Source: Mesorhizobium sp. B4-1-3
GTDB lineage: Bacteria > Pseudomonadota > Alphaproteobacteria > Rhizobiales > Rhizobiaceae
Assembly (NCBI RefSeq): GCF_006439355.1
Contig: NZ_VFTG01000026.1
Span: 1 to 64,000 of the forward strand
Direction: 5' to 3'
Length of the DNA: 64,000 nucleotides
The position numbers and the translations under genes are program-made. This document shows positions 35,036-44,643 of the stretch, one piece after another. A model generated the notes under the pieces. The model made no database searches. It was not told where the DNA came from and was given only the letters and a program-made list of their open reading frames with translations. The first letter of the stretch is position 1. The number at the start of each line of letters is the position of its first letter.

Positions 35036-36649
35036 ATGGCAACCGCAACCATAACCGCAGGAGCAGTGCCTGGACGTCCGGTCGCCGCCGCGCCGGCCCT
35101 GCCCGCGGACCATATGCCTGTGCGCCGCGTCGTCGCCTTCCTGGCGATGGTGTTCGGCATGTTCATGGCGATCCTCGACATCCAGATCGTCTCGGCCTCG
35201 CTGTCGGAGATCCAGGCGGGCCTCAGCGCCAGCTCCGACGAGATCCCGTGGGTGCAGACCGCCTACCTGATCGCCGAGGTGGTGATGATCCCGCTGTCGG
35301 GTTTCCTCAGCCGCATGCTGTCGACGCGCGTTTTGTTCACCACCGCGGCGGCCGGCTTCACCGCGGCCAGCGCGCTCGCCGCCACCGCCACCAATATCGA
35401 CCAGATGATCGTCTACCGCGCCATCCAGGGTTTCATCGGCGGCGGCATGATCCCGAGCGTCTTCGCAGCCGCCTTCACCATCTTCCCGCCCTCCAAGCGC
35501 GCCGTCGTCTCGCCGATGATAGGCCTGGTGGCGACGCTGGCGCCGACGATCGGCCCGACGGTGGGCGGCTATATCAGCCATGCGATGTCCTGGCACTGGC
35601 TGTTCCTGATCAATGTCGTGCCCGGCATCCTGGTGGCGACGGCGGCGTGGGCGCTGATCGACTTCGACAAGCCCAACCTGAAACTGTTCTCCAAGTTCGA
35701 CTGGTGGGGCCTGATCGGAATGGCCGCTTTCCTCGGCTGCATGGAATATGTGCTGGAGGAAGGTCCGAACCACGACTGGCTGCAGGAGCCGGCCGTCTTT
35801 GCCTGCGCCATCATCATGACCATCGGCGGCATCATCTTCTTCTGGCGCGTCTTCACCGCCGAGGAGCCGATCGTCGACCTGAGGGCCTTCAGCAACGTCA
35901 ACTTCGCCTTCGGCTCGCTGTTCTCCTTCGTCGTCGGCATCGGCCTTTACGGGCTCACCTATCTCTATCCGGTGTTCCTCGGCCGTATCCGCGGCTACGA
36001 TTCGATGATGATCGGCGAAGCGCTGTTCGTCAGCGGCCTGGCGATGTTCTTCACCGCGCCCGTCGCCGGCGTCCTGTCGAACAAGATCGACCTCCGGCTG
36101 ATGATGATGATCGGCTTCGTCGGCTTCGCCACCGGCACCTGGTGGATGACGCATCTCACCGCCGACTGGGATTTCTACGAGCTCTTGATCCCGCAGATCC
36201 TGCGCGGCTGCTCGATGATGCTGTGCATGGTGCCGATCAACAACATCGCGCTCGGCACCCTGCCGCCGGAGCGCATGAAGAATGCGTCCGGGCTATTCAA
36301 CCTGACCCGCAACCTTGGCGGCGCCGTCGGACTCGCGCTCATCAACACGGTGCTGATCGACCGCAACGCCTTTCACTATGCGCGGCTTTCCGAGGATGTG
36401 CAGTGGGGCAGCCAGGCCGCGCAAACCAAGCTGCAGAACATGACGCTGACCTTCGAGCAGACCGCCGGCCTCGACGCCACGAGCGCCGCGATCTCGAAAC
36501 TGTCCGGCATGGCTCACCAACAGGCGGCGCTTTTGTCCTTCATGGACGTGTTCATGATGCTGACCGTGCTGTTCGCCTCGCTCGGATTTTTAGTGCTGTT
36601 CATCAACAAGCCGGCGCAGCAGCGCGGCGGTGGCGGCGGAGGCCATTGA
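35036..36649 (+). CDS. DHA2-family MFS drug efflux pump (second EmrB-type)
   Basis: A 537-residue, about 14-helix transporter. Helix 1 carries MAILDIQIVSASLSEIQAG, the QxxAxxxxP motif region reads IPWVQTAYLIAEVVMIPLSG, and motif C is LVATLAPTIGPTVGGYIS. The C-terminal tail is Gly-rich (QQRGGGGGG). It is expected to export drugs or host-derived compounds by proton antiport with the EmrA-type adaptor, under the TetR repressor. A perfect bidirectional terminator follows. Confidence 0.93.
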   Translation: MATATITAGAVPGRPVAAAPALPADHMPVRRVVAFLAMVFGMFMAILDIQIVSASLSEIQAGLSASSDEIPWVQTAYLIAEVVMIPLSGFLSRMLSTRVLFTTAAAGFTAASALAATATNIDQMIVYRAIQGFIGGGMIPSVFAAAFTIFPPSKRAVVSPMIGLVATLAPTIGPTVGGYISHAMSWHWLFLINVVPGILVATAAWALIDFDKPNLKLFSKFDWWGLIGMAAFLGCMEYVLEEGPNHDWLQEPAVFACAIIMTIGGIIFFWRVFTAEEPIVDLRAFSNVNFAFGSLFSFVVGIGLYGLTYLYPVFLGRIRGYDSMMIGEALFVSGLAMFFTAPVAGVLSNKIDLRLMMMIGFVGFATGTWWMTHLTADWDFYELLIPQILRGCSMMLCMVPINNIALGTLPPERMKNASGLFNLTRNLGGAVGLALINTVLIDRNAFHYARLSEDVQWGSQAAQTKLQNMTLTFEQTAGLDATSAAISKLSGMAHQQAALLSFMDVFMMLTVLFASLGFLVLFINKPAQQRGGGGGGH

Positions 36650-36683
36650 GGAGCCGGAACCCCCGCCTGGCTTCCTCAACGCG

Positions 36684-36717
36684 TGACCCCGGAAATCGGT
36701 GACGATTTCCGGGGTCA
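36684..36717. terminator. Bidirectional terminator between emrB-type and msrB
   Basis: A perfect 15-base stem, TGACCCCGGAAATCG at 36684-36698 and CGATTTCCGGGGTCA at 36703-36717, with loop GTGA. TTCTTTT follows on the plus strand. It separates two convergent genes. Confidence 0.85.
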
Positions 36718-36741
36718 TTCTTTTCGAGCAGCTGAAAGTGA

Positions 36742-37245
<504 letters not shown>

Positions 37246-37476
37246 GGCCGTTCCTCCTGACGCATTCTGCCAAGACAGGGGGCCGCCCGGAAATCAAAAG
37301 CCGGTGACGCCCTATCCATGTTGAGCAATTCCAGACGGAAAACCGCTTCGCGCCGTCCTGGAATTGCTGCTCCGCGCCCCTTGCGGGACGGCGCGAAGCA
37401 TACCCTTGCCGGCAGCGCGGATCTTGGATGTCGCGGCCGGCGCTCAGCCACGTCTTCGCCGGCCAGGTCCGCTTTG

Positions 37477-37644
37477 TTACATCTTCGGCAAGAGGACCTT
37501 GTCGATGACGTGGATGACGCCGTCGCCGTCGCGAGATGGAAAAGCTTTCCGGATGAGTGTCGGCTTAGCGCACTTGATTTCATCATTGTGACCGCAAAGC
37601 CGTTTGCGGCCCGCGGCAATTCCCGCTAAGAGGCCGCCATTCAC
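37477..37644 (-). pseudogene. Fasciclin-domain remnant
   Basis: A 55-codon frame ending GDGVIHVIDKVLLPKM, the hallmark C-terminus of bacterial fasciclin (FAS1) proteins, which are secreted adhesion-type proteins of about 160 or more residues. Upstream residues (KCAKPTLIRKAFPSRD) do not resemble the rest of the domain and there is no signal peptide. I read it as the tail of a lost gene. A GTG at 37644 could start it but has no support. Confidence 0.5.
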
Positions 37645-37664
37645 GGTTTAACCTCTGATTTCAA

Positions 37665-37708
37665 GCATGTCTTCGTCCCGAAACCGGTCCCCACTTCGGG
37701 AGACATGC
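37665..37708. repeat. Palindromic repeat, copy 1 (GCATGTC...GACATGC)
   Basis: The outer arms GCATGTC and GACATGC enclose CCCGAA and TTCGGG arms. Related copies lie at 47337-47381 and 49050-49095. It stands directly upstream of argB and ends 20 bases before the chosen start. Confidence 0.75.
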
Positions 37709-37728
37709 TTCAGCTGGGATCGACAACG

Positions 37729-38622
37729 ATGACGGATATCGCCGCCACCGCCGAAATGCAGGCCGCGCTGCTCTCCAGAGCCCTGCCCTACATGCAGCGC
37801 TACGAGAACAAGACGGTGGTGGTGAAATATGGCGGCCACGCCATGGGCGACACCGAGCTCGGCAAGGCCTTCGCCCGCGACATCGCGCTGCTGAAACAGT
37901 CCGGGGTCAACCCGATCGTCGTGCATGGCGGCGGGCCGCAGATCGGCGCGATGCTCACCAAGATGGGCATCGAATCCAGGTTCGAAGGCGGCCTGCGCGT
38001 CACCGACCAGAAGACGGTCGAGATCGTCGAGATGGTGCTGGCCGGATCGATCAACAAGGAGATCGTGGCGCTGATCAACGCCGAGGGCGAGTGGGCGATC
38101 GGGCTCTGCGGCAAGGACGGCAACATGGTGTTCGCCGAAAAGGCGCGCAAGACCATGATCGACCCGGATTCCAACATCGAGCGGGTGCTCGATCTCGGCT
38201 TCGTCGGCGAGCCGGTCGAGGTCGACCGCACGCTGCTCGACCTTCTGGCGCGCTCGGAGATGATCCCGGTGCTGGCGCCGGTCGCCCCCGGCCGCGACGG
38301 GCACACCTACAACATCAACGCCGACACGTTTGCAGGGGCGATTGCCGGCGCCTGCCGCGCCTCGCGCCTGCTCTTCCTCACCGACGTGCCGGGCGTGCTC
38401 GACAAGAACAAGAAGCTGATCGACGAGCTGACGGTCGCCGAGGCCAAGGCGCTGATCAAGGACGGCACGGTATCGGGCGGCATGATCCCCAAGGTCGAGA
38501 CCTGCATCGAGGCGATCGAGCGCGGCGTCGAGGGCGTCGTCATCCTCAACGGCAAGACGCCGCATTCCGTGCTGCTCGAGCTCTTCACCGAGCACGGCGC
38601 CGGCACGCTGATCGTTCCGTAA
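37729..38622 (+). CDS. argB: Acetylglutamate kinase
   Basis: A 297-residue enzyme that phosphorylates N-acetyl-L-glutamate in the second step of arginine synthesis. It shows VVVKYGGHAMGD (phosphate-binding), VVHGGGPQIGAML, RVTDQKTVEIVEMVLAG and GMIPKVETCIEAI with the C-terminal signature of the arginine-sensitive class. I chose the ATG at 37729; the in-frame ATG at 37705 lies inside the palindromic repeat. In relatives argB directly follows engB. Confidence 0.96.
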   Translation: MTDIAATAEMQAALLSRALPYMQRYENKTVVVKYGGHAMGDTELGKAFARDIALLKQSGVNPIVVHGGGPQIGAMLTKMGIESRFEGGLRVTDQKTVEIVEMVLAGSINKEIVALINAEGEWAIGLCGKDGNMVFAEKARKTMIDPDSNIERVLDLGFVGEPVEVDRTLLDLLARSEMIPVLAPVAPGRDGHTYNINADTFAGAIAGACRASRLLFLTDVPGVLDKNKKLIDELTVAEAKALIKDGTVSGGMIPKVETCIEAIERGVEGVVILNGKTPHSVLLELFTEHGAGTLIVP

Positions 38623-38630
38623 GAAGAGCA

Positions 38631-38660
38631 GGCAAGTTCACCGTGGAACGGTGAATTGCC
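38631..38660. terminator. Hairpin between convergent argB and radical SAM gene
   Basis: GGCAAGTTCACCGT and ACGGTGAATTGCC form a stem with one bulged base around GGA. There is no long T-run, so termination strength is uncertain, but it fills the 43-base convergent gap. Confidence 0.5.
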
Positions 38661-38665
38661 CATGA

Positions 38666-40234
38666 TCAGCCGGCTAATCTTCTACTCTCCGACAGGCGCT
38701 GCCCTTCGATGACGGGCGCGATTGGCTTTCGCGCCGGCCGCCGGACCGTCATCGCTTCCTCCTCGGCGTCCTGCGGCGCGCCCCAGAACTCGGCGAGCGT
38801 CGGCCCGTCCGCGACGCGGCGGTCGCGGACGAGAAAGCCCCAGACCTCGCGGAACCAGACGCGGCGACCCATCTTCGTGTACCAGCGCATCGAATGGCGC
38901 TGCTCGGGGTCGGGATGGAACAGGATGCGCGCCAGCGCTTTCGGCCGCGACTGCACCGCGACCTCGATCAGCTTGACGGCGAAGAACAGCATCCACGGCT
39001 TCAGCCGCGTCATGTGCAGGACCTGGTGCTTGTAGTCCCAGAGGCGCACGTCCTTCTGGATCACCTTGCGGTCGGCAGCGATGCGGAAGAACGGCGTCCA
39101 GCGATGCGGCGTGACATAGAGTGCCTGGATCTGGTCGGGATCATAGGCGATGAGCTGGCGGAAGCCTCGCCAGAGATCGCGCAATGTCTGGTCCTCGAAG
39201 CCGGCCACCCAGGTCGCCATCGACAGGATGCCGTGCCGGCGAAGCAGCCGTATCGCCTCGCGGTCGGACTTGGTGCTGCCGCCCTTGCGGATCAGCGACA
39301 GTGTCGCCTCGTCGGTGTTTTCCATGCCGAGGAGCCAGCGGATGACACCGGCCTTGCGGTAGAGATGCAGGATATCGGCGTCCCGCACGATGTCGTCGGC
39401 GCGGGTCGAGCCGACGAGCAGCACCGGCACGTTCTCGGCGATCATGGCGTCGAGGAAAGCCCGCCAGGCTTTCTTCGAGGAGGTCGGGTTCTCGTCCGCC
39501 AGGTTGACCAGCTCGACCCCGTGCTCGCGATGAAGCCAAGCGATCTCCTTGGCGAAGCTGACCGGATCGCGATGGCGCCAACGGGTCCAGAAGCCGCGCT
39601 GGCCGCAATAGTTGCACAGATGCGGGCAGCCGCGCGAGAACTGCATGACCACGGCCCGCTTGCCGCCCCAATAGGAGTAGCGGCGATGGTCGATCAGCTC
39701 CCAGCCGACGCGCCAGGCGTCGAGATCAGCAATGGTCATCGCCGGCTGCGTCGCGACCGGGTGGCCGAAACTATCGCGATAGGCGATGCCGGCGACGCTC
39801 GCCACGGACTGGCGCATCTCGATCGCCTCGACCAGCGCCGTCGCGGTCGCCTCGCCCTCGCCGCGCACGATGAAGTCGAAGACGTCGGTCGCGGCGAGGA
39901 TGTCGCGCCAATGGTAGGTCGGAAAGACGCCGCCGTAGATGACGATGACGCCCGGCGCGCGGCCCTTGATCATTTCGGCGACCTTCAAGGCGGTCGGATG
40001 CGCCGAGGTCGAGCCGGAATGGCCGATCAGGACGAAGTCCGGATCGCCGCCGAGAACATTATCGACCAGCACCGTAAGCGGCATCGGACCGAACTCAGCA
40101 TCGACCAGCCGGACCTGATGGCCGGAATCGATCAGCGGGCCGCCGATCGCCAGCAGCCCTAGCGGCGGCAGATGATCGTCGGGCACGCGGCTGCCGATGG
40201 CGGTGTGCGGCGGATTGATCAGCACGATATTCAA
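38666..40234 (-). CDS. B12-binding radical SAM protein (BchE-like)
   Basis: A 522-residue protein. The N-terminal cobalamin-binding half (residues about 1-130) reads LNIVLINPPHTAIGSRVP and VLIGHSGSTSAHPTAL. The radical SAM core has SRGCPHLCNYCGQRGFW, giving C-x3-C-x2-C for the 4Fe-4S cluster. The order and the GQRGFW context resemble BchE, the anaerobic Mg-protoporphyrin ester cyclase, but no other chlorophyll gene is present and the true substrate is unknown. I chose the TTG at 40234 because GGAGG stands 6 bases before it; a GTG at 40270 is the alternative. Confidence 0.82.
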   Translation of the reverse strand: MNIVLINPPHTAIGSRVPDDHLPPLGLLAIGGPLIDSGHQVRLVDAEFGPMPLTVLVDNVLGGDPDFVLIGHSGSTSAHPTALKVAEMIKGRAPGVIVIYGGVFPTYHWRDILAATDVFDFIVRGEGEATATALVEAIEMRQSVASVAGIAYRDSFGHPVATQPAMTIADLDAWRVGWELIDHRRYSYWGGKRAVVMQFSRGCPHLCNYCGQRGFWTRWRHRDPVSFAKEIAWLHREHGVELVNLADENPTSSKKAWRAFLDAMIAENVPVLLVGSTRADDIVRDADILHLYRKAGVIRWLLGMENTDEATLSLIRKGGSTKSDREAIRLLRRHGILSMATWVAGFEDQTLRDLWRGFRQLIAYDPDQIQALYVTPHRWTPFFRIAADRKVIQKDVRLWDYKHQVLHMTRLKPWMLFFAVKLIEVAVQSRPKALARILFHPDPEQRHSMRWYTKMGRRVWFREVWGFLVRDRRVADGPTLAEFWGAPQDAEEEAMTVRRPARKPIAPVIEGQRLSESRRLAG

Positions 40235-40336
40235 GGCGGACCTCCATGTTGGTCCGCTTGTGCTAGCCACCGATGTCGAAGCCGCCTTGGCGCGATTCAG
40301 CAGTTTCCCCGCAGCTTTTCGCCAGATTTGACCGGA

Positions 40337-40813
40337 TCAGCGCCGCAGATGGCTGAGCGGCACGTGGCCGGGGCCCTTGATGTTCTGCAGCACGAGCTGG
40401 GTGTGGACGTCGCGCACGCCGGGCAGCCGCATCAGCCGGTGCATGACGAAGGCGTTCAGATCGTCCACCGACGGCACCATGACATGCAGCAGGAAATCGT
40501 GGTCGCCGGTCATCGTCCAGCAGGACGAGACCTCGTCCATGCGCTGCACGGCGGCTATGAAACTTTCGGGCGAGCCGTCGCTGTGGCTGACCAGCCGCAC
40601 CTGGATGAAGACCTCGACGGTCAGGCCGACGGCGCGGCGGCTGAGCACGGCGGCAAAGCCCTTAATAATGCCGGTTTCCTGCAGCGCCTCGAAGCGGCGC
40701 GCGCATGGCGTGGTCGACAGGCCGATCTCCTGCGCCAACTCCGACACCGGCTTGCGGCCGTCGCGCTGCAGGATATCGAGCATCTTGATCTCGAAATCGT
40801 CGAATTGAGGCAT
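40337..40813 (-). CDS. Lrp/AsnC-family regulator (probable phhA regulator)
   Basis: A 158-residue protein with the family's HTH (KMLDILQRDGRKPVSELAQEIGLSTTPCARRFEALQE is the region; recognition helix near STTPCARR) and a C-terminal RAM effector domain (DEVSSCWTMTGDHDFLLHV, LPGVRDVHTQLVL). Such proteins sense amino acids. It is divergent from phenylalanine hydroxylase, so phenylalanine or tyrosine is the likely effector. Confidence 0.92.
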   Translation of the reverse strand: MPQFDDFEIKMLDILQRDGRKPVSELAQEIGLSTTPCARRFEALQETGIIKGFAAVLSRRAVGLTVEVFIQVRLVSHSDGSPESFIAAVQRMDEVSSCWTMTGDHDFLLHVMVPSVDDLNAFVMHRLMRLPGVRDVHTQLVLQNIKGPGHVPLSHLRR

Positions 40814-40853
40814 GTTTCCTCGATCTCGCGTTGATCCGAGTGCTTTTACCTCA

Positions 40854-40887
40854 AAATCAGCGGACGAGCCAGAAACAAGGCTGATTT
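40854..40887. promoter_or_regulatory. Candidate Lrp-type operator between lrp gene and phhA
   Basis: AAATCAGC at 40854-40861 and GCTGATTT at 40880-40887 are perfect inverted arms 26 bases apart centre to centre, in the 138-base divergent region. This is a suitable geometry for an Lrp-type multimer. Confidence 0.55.
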
Positions 40888-40951
40888 GCCTCAGCGATCG
40901 CTCCTACACTTCCTCTACGATCCACGGGTCGCGATCTTCTAGGAGGATATG

Positions 40952-41785
40952 ATGACGATCAGCGTTGCCGATTACGCCGCCGAATGCGCGGCGCAGGGCC
41001 TGCGTGGCGACTACTCGGTCTGCCGCAGCGATTTCACCGTGGCGCAAGGCTACGACTATTCCGCCGAGGAACAGGCGGTGTGGCGCACGCTGTGCGACCG
41101 CCAGACGAAGCTGACCCAGAAGCTCGCGCACCGCTCCTATCTCGACGGCGTCGCGGCGCTCGGCCTGCTCGACAGGATTCCGGATTTCGACGTGGTCAGC
41201 GAAAAACTCGCCAGGCTGACCGGCTGGGAGATCGTTGCGGTGCCGGGCCTGATTCCGGCCGGTCCGTTCTTCGACCATCTCGCCAACCGGCGCTTCCCGG
41301 TCACCAATTGGCTGCGGACGAAAAAAGAACTCGACTACATCGTGGAGCCGGACATGTTCCACGACTTTTTCGGCCATGTGCCGATCCTGACCCAGCCGGT
41401 GTTCGCCGATTTCATGCAGATGTATGGAGAGAAGGCCGAGGACATGATCGCGCTCGGCGGCGACGAGATGATCACCAGGCTCTACTGGTACAGCGCCGAA
41501 TACGGCCTCATCCAGGAGAAAGGCCAGCCTGTGAAAGCCTTCGGCGCCGGACTGATGTCGTCCTTCACCGAGCTGCAATTCGCGATCGAGAGCAAGGACG
41601 CCCACCATGTGCCGTTCGATCTCGAGACGGTGATGCGCACCGGCTATGAGATTGACAAGTTCCAGCGCGCCTATTTCGTGCTGCCGTCCTTCGATGCGCT
41701 GCGCGATGCCTTCGCCAGGGGCGATCTCGCCGGCATCGTTTCGCGGTTCAAGGGTCTGCCGGCGCTCGATCCGTCAACAATCTGA
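40952..41785 (+). CDS. phhA: Phenylalanine 4-monooxygenase
   Basis: A 277-residue iron- and tetrahydropterin-dependent enzyme that turns phenylalanine into tyrosine. The catalytic core is clear: PAGPFFDHLANRRFPVTNW, EPDMFHDFFGHVPIL with the two iron-binding histidines, and the glutamate ligand in WYSAEYGLI. AGGAGG at 40941-40946 favours the ATG at 40952 over the one at 40949. It is a bacterial single-domain form without a regulatory ACT domain. No pterin dehydratase gene is adjacent. Confidence 0.96.
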   Translation: MTISVADYAAECAAQGLRGDYSVCRSDFTVAQGYDYSAEEQAVWRTLCDRQTKLTQKLAHRSYLDGVAALGLLDRIPDFDVVSEKLARLTGWEIVAVPGLIPAGPFFDHLANRRFPVTNWLRTKKELDYIVEPDMFHDFFGHVPILTQPVFADFMQMYGEKAEDMIALGGDEMITRLYWYSAEYGLIQEKGQPVKAFGAGLMSSFTELQFAIESKDAHHVPFDLETVMRTGYEIDKFQRAYFVLPSFDALRDAFARGDLAGIVSRFKGLPALDPSTI

Positions 41786-41949
41786 GGTCGGTTTTCGCCC
41801 AACCGACATTCAGGGCGGTTCAGCTGCCGGCAGGCGGCTGAGCCGCTTTGACCTTTTCGGATCAATCGACTTTATCGGGCTCGGCCTTGATCCTGGCCAG
41901 TTGCCTGCTCTGCAGGTAGAGAGCGGCGTGGAGCGCAGCACGGTCGAAA

Positions 41950-43389
41950 TCAGACGGCGATCACCTTGCCGAGATGCTCGCCCAGGCGGCAGGCGAGTGT
42001 GGTGATGGTGGTGGTGGGGTTGCACTGGCCCGACGTGCAGAACACTGAGGAGCCGCCGACATAGAGATTGTCCATGCCATGCACCTTGCTATTGGCGTCG
42101 ACGACGCTCTTCAGGATATCGGTGCCCATGCGGGTGCCGCCCATATGATGGTGTCCTGCCGTCTCCTCGTTGGTCGGGTAATCGCCACCAGTGCTGATCC
42201 AGTCGTCGATGCGGACGCGGCCGAGATTCTTCTGCGCCATGGTCGTGCCGAAGAGCCTCAGGCCCTCGAGCAGGGTTCGGCGCTCGAGCGGCGACTTCTT
42301 CCAGTGCAGTTCGATGCGCGGCACGCCGGCGTGGTCGACGTCGGTCTTCGACAGCTCGATCTGGTTCGAGGCGAGCGGCGCCTGCTCCCAGGCGACGTAG
42401 AGCTGGGCGGCGCAGCGCAGCCTCTGGTCCAGTTGGGACGACATCCATTCGGCCATGTTCGGCGCGGTGCAGGCGAGATCGGCGATCAGCTTCTTGACAT
42501 TGGGATAGGGGCTCTCGATCAGGCGGACGCCGAAATTCATGATCTGCAGCCGCTCCATCGCGGCCAGCGTCGGCGAGAAGAAGGCTTCGTTCGAGGCGTC
42601 GACTTGGAACTCCGAATAGTTCGCAAGAATTGCGTTGCCACCCTCGAAGGTCGGATGCTCCATCCAGTAGCGGCCGAGCGCCGCCGCGTTCGGCACCACG
42701 CCGCCATTGGAGCGCTCATTCGACCACAACAGCAGCCGCGAATTCTCCAGCCCGCCGGTGCAGGTGACGAAATATTCCGCGCTGAAAGTGCCGGCGTCTT
42801 GTCCGTTCGACCATAGCTTCGCACCGGTGACGCGTTTACCGTCGCCGGTAAGCTCGGTTGCATAGGTGTTGAGCACGACCGCGATGTTCTTGCTCGCGTC
42901 GAGCTCGTCGGCATATTTCTCGCCGAAACGAACCGCGGGGCTCTTGATCAATTGCACCCAGCGTATGTCGTCCGAAACCGGCACATCGGGCCGGAACTCG
43001 GGAAGATCGAGGATGTCGCGGACTTCCTTCAAATAGGGCTCGATATCGGCGCGGCTGATCGGCCAGCCGGTGTCCGGCGCCCAGGGCTTGGGTTCGAAAT
43101 CCTGTTTGTCGAGCACGCGGCACCAGCCGGCCCAGTGGTTGGACGAGCCGCCCATGAAGCGCAGCCTGGTGATGTCGAGATCGAAGTAGAAATCGCCGAC
43201 CGTCTTGCCGCGGTAGAAATCCTGCGATTCGTCGCTGAATTCGCGGGAGCCAGCCTCCAGTACGACGACCGGAATGCCGGCCGCGCCCAGCTTCCTGGCG
43301 ATCGTCGTACCGGCCGGGCCGGAGCCGAGGATGCAGACCTTGGGTTTGAAGCCGGCCTGCTTATAGGCCTCGTAACCGTCGAAGATCAT
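41950..43389 (-). CDS. GMC-family FAD oxidoreductase
   Basis: A 479-residue flavoprotein dehydrogenase. FAD motif VCILGSGPAGTTIARKL with VVVLEAG, a GMC-type MGGSSNHWAGWC, and C-terminal HHHMGGTRMG and GQCNPTTTI that hold the catalytic His/Asn region. It resembles the large subunits of gluconate 2-dehydrogenase and fructose dehydrogenase. The small upstream gene overlaps its ATG by 4 bases and looks like an exported companion subunit. No cytochrome subunit is present. Substrate unknown, probably a sugar or polyol. Confidence 0.87.
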   Translation of the reverse strand: MIFDGYEAYKQAGFKPKVCILGSGPAGTTIARKLGAAGIPVVVLEAGSREFSDESQDFYRGKTVGDFYFDLDITRLRFMGGSSNHWAGWCRVLDKQDFEPKPWAPDTGWPISRADIEPYLKEVRDILDLPEFRPDVPVSDDIRWVQLIKSPAVRFGEKYADELDASKNIAVVLNTYATELTGDGKRVTGAKLWSNGQDAGTFSAEYFVTCTGGLENSRLLLWSNERSNGGVVPNAAALGRYWMEHPTFEGGNAILANYSEFQVDASNEAFFSPTLAAMERLQIMNFGVRLIESPYPNVKKLIADLACTAPNMAEWMSSQLDQRLRCAAQLYVAWEQAPLASNQIELSKTDVDHAGVPRIELHWKKSPLERRTLLEGLRLFGTTMAQKNLGRVRIDDWISTGGDYPTNEETAGHHHMGGTRMGTDILKSVVDANSKVHGMDNLYVGGSSVFCTSGQCNPTTTITTLACRLGEHLGKVIAV

Positions 43390-43559
43390 GCGAGGTCGCT
43401 CCGCCGCAGGATCCAGCCATTGATCTCGACGATTTCATCGGGGTCGATCTCGCCAGGGTTGGCAAGGGCCGGCCGGTTGCGGAACAGCGACAGCGCCGGC
43501 AGAGCAATCAGCGCCCGCACGATCGCGCGACGCGACATTTTGCTTATGAACCTGCTCAT
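43386..43559 (-). CDS. Small Tat-signal-bearing companion of the GMC oxidoreductase
   Basis: A 57-residue protein beginning MSRFISKMSRRAIVRALIAL, which has a twin-arginine-like motif and a short hydrophobic core ending near NRPALA. The mature part is only about 25 residues (ANPGEIDPDEIVEINGWILR). It overlaps the GMC gene by 4 bases. A GMC large subunit without its own signal is often carried out by such a small subunit, which I infer here. GAGAG lies about 8 bases before the ATG at 43559. Confidence 0.65.
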   Translation of the reverse strand: MSRFISKMSRRAIVRALIALPALSLFRNRPALANPGEIDPDEIVEINGWILRRSDLA

Positions 43560-43731
43560 GACACGTCTCTCGATAGGGGCCTCGATCCATGCATGCCGTC
43601 CCTGAACGGCACGCATGCCGCCGCGGAGGCCAATTCCGTGCCAAACCCAGGTGAAAACGGCGTTACACTCGGAAGTTTAGCCCGGTTGAGTATGGACATG
43701 GTTAGGACTTTCCAAACGCCTGCGGCGAACT

Positions 43732-44493
43732 TCATGCCGCTTCCGAAAGCTCGCGGTCGAGGATCGAAAGGTTGCGGCCGCGGTTCTTGGCCTCGTAGAG
43801 CCTGCGATCGGCGGCGCGCATCAAATCGGAAACGGTCACGCTTTCGCCGCAGCTTATGCCGCCGATCGAGACCGTGAGCGGCACGGTGCGCTCGTTGACG
43901 GGACGGAAACGGATCAGCTCGACCTCGCGGCGGATGCGTTCGGCGACATGCTTGGCTTCCGCTTCGCTGGCGCCGACCAGGAAAGCCGCGAATTCCTCGC
44001 CGCCGATGCGGCCCAGCACGTCGCCGCCGCGGACGCCGCGCTCGATGGCGCCGGCGATCAGAAGCAGCGCTTCGTCCCCCGTCAAATGACCGTAGCTGTC
44101 ATTTATCCTCTTGAAGTGATCGGCGTCGATGATGAGCAGCGCGCCGCGATCGCTCTTGCGCCGCGATCCGTCGAGCGCAGCAAAGAAGGTTTCGCGGTTG
44201 AGCATGCCGGTCATGTCGTCGCGGCTTGCCTTTTCCGACAGGCGCCGGTGCGCCGCCGCGAGCTGCGCGTGAGCGCGGGCAAGCTCGCGATGAGCATTCT
44301 GCAACCGATCGCTCTGCCAGAAGCTGCTGGCACTGGCGGCCCAGGCGAGCACGAGCGGGCAAACCGTCGACGCCAGCCAGACCGTGCGGCTCATCGGAAA
44401 GCCCATCGCCGGCATGACAACCAGCGTCAACAACAGCGAGGCAGCGACCGAAGCGAATGCCACGGCAGCGGCCCTCAAAACTATGCGACTCAT
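43732..44493 (-). CDS. Membrane GGDEF protein (diguanylate cyclase)
   Basis: A 253-residue protein. Two hydrophobic segments at about 7-30 and 35-55 form a small membrane anchor, a short coiled coil (RELARAHAQLAAAHRRL) follows, then a full GGDEF domain: DDMTGMLNRETFF, IIDADHFKRINDSYGH and active-site GRIGGEEFAAFL. GGEEF is a catalytically competent variant, so cyclic di-GMP synthesis is likely. I see no clear RxxD inhibitory site. The ATG at 44493 has GGGAG upstream. Confidence 0.92.
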   Translation of the reverse strand: MSRIVLRAAAVAFASVAASLLLTLVVMPAMGFPMSRTVWLASTVCPLVLAWAASASSFWQSDRLQNAHRELARAHAQLAAAHRRLSEKASRDDMTGMLNRETFFAALDGSRRKSDRGALLIIDADHFKRINDSYGHLTGDEALLLIAGAIERGVRGGDVLGRIGGEEFAAFLVGASEAEAKHVAERIRREVELIRFRPVNERTVPLTVSIGGISCGESVTVSDLMRAADRRLYEAKNRGRNLSILDRELSEAA

Positions 44494-44643
44494 CACTTGC
44501 TCCCAACGGTCAGCATGTGTGCCAGCAAGCGTTAAAGGCGACCTTTCCGGGACTTTTAAAATTTGAAGCGTGGTGCCATTTTCACACTTCGTGACGCGCA
44601 TAAGTTGTGGATAAATCCAGCGGCGGCATGCCATAAGAAATCC

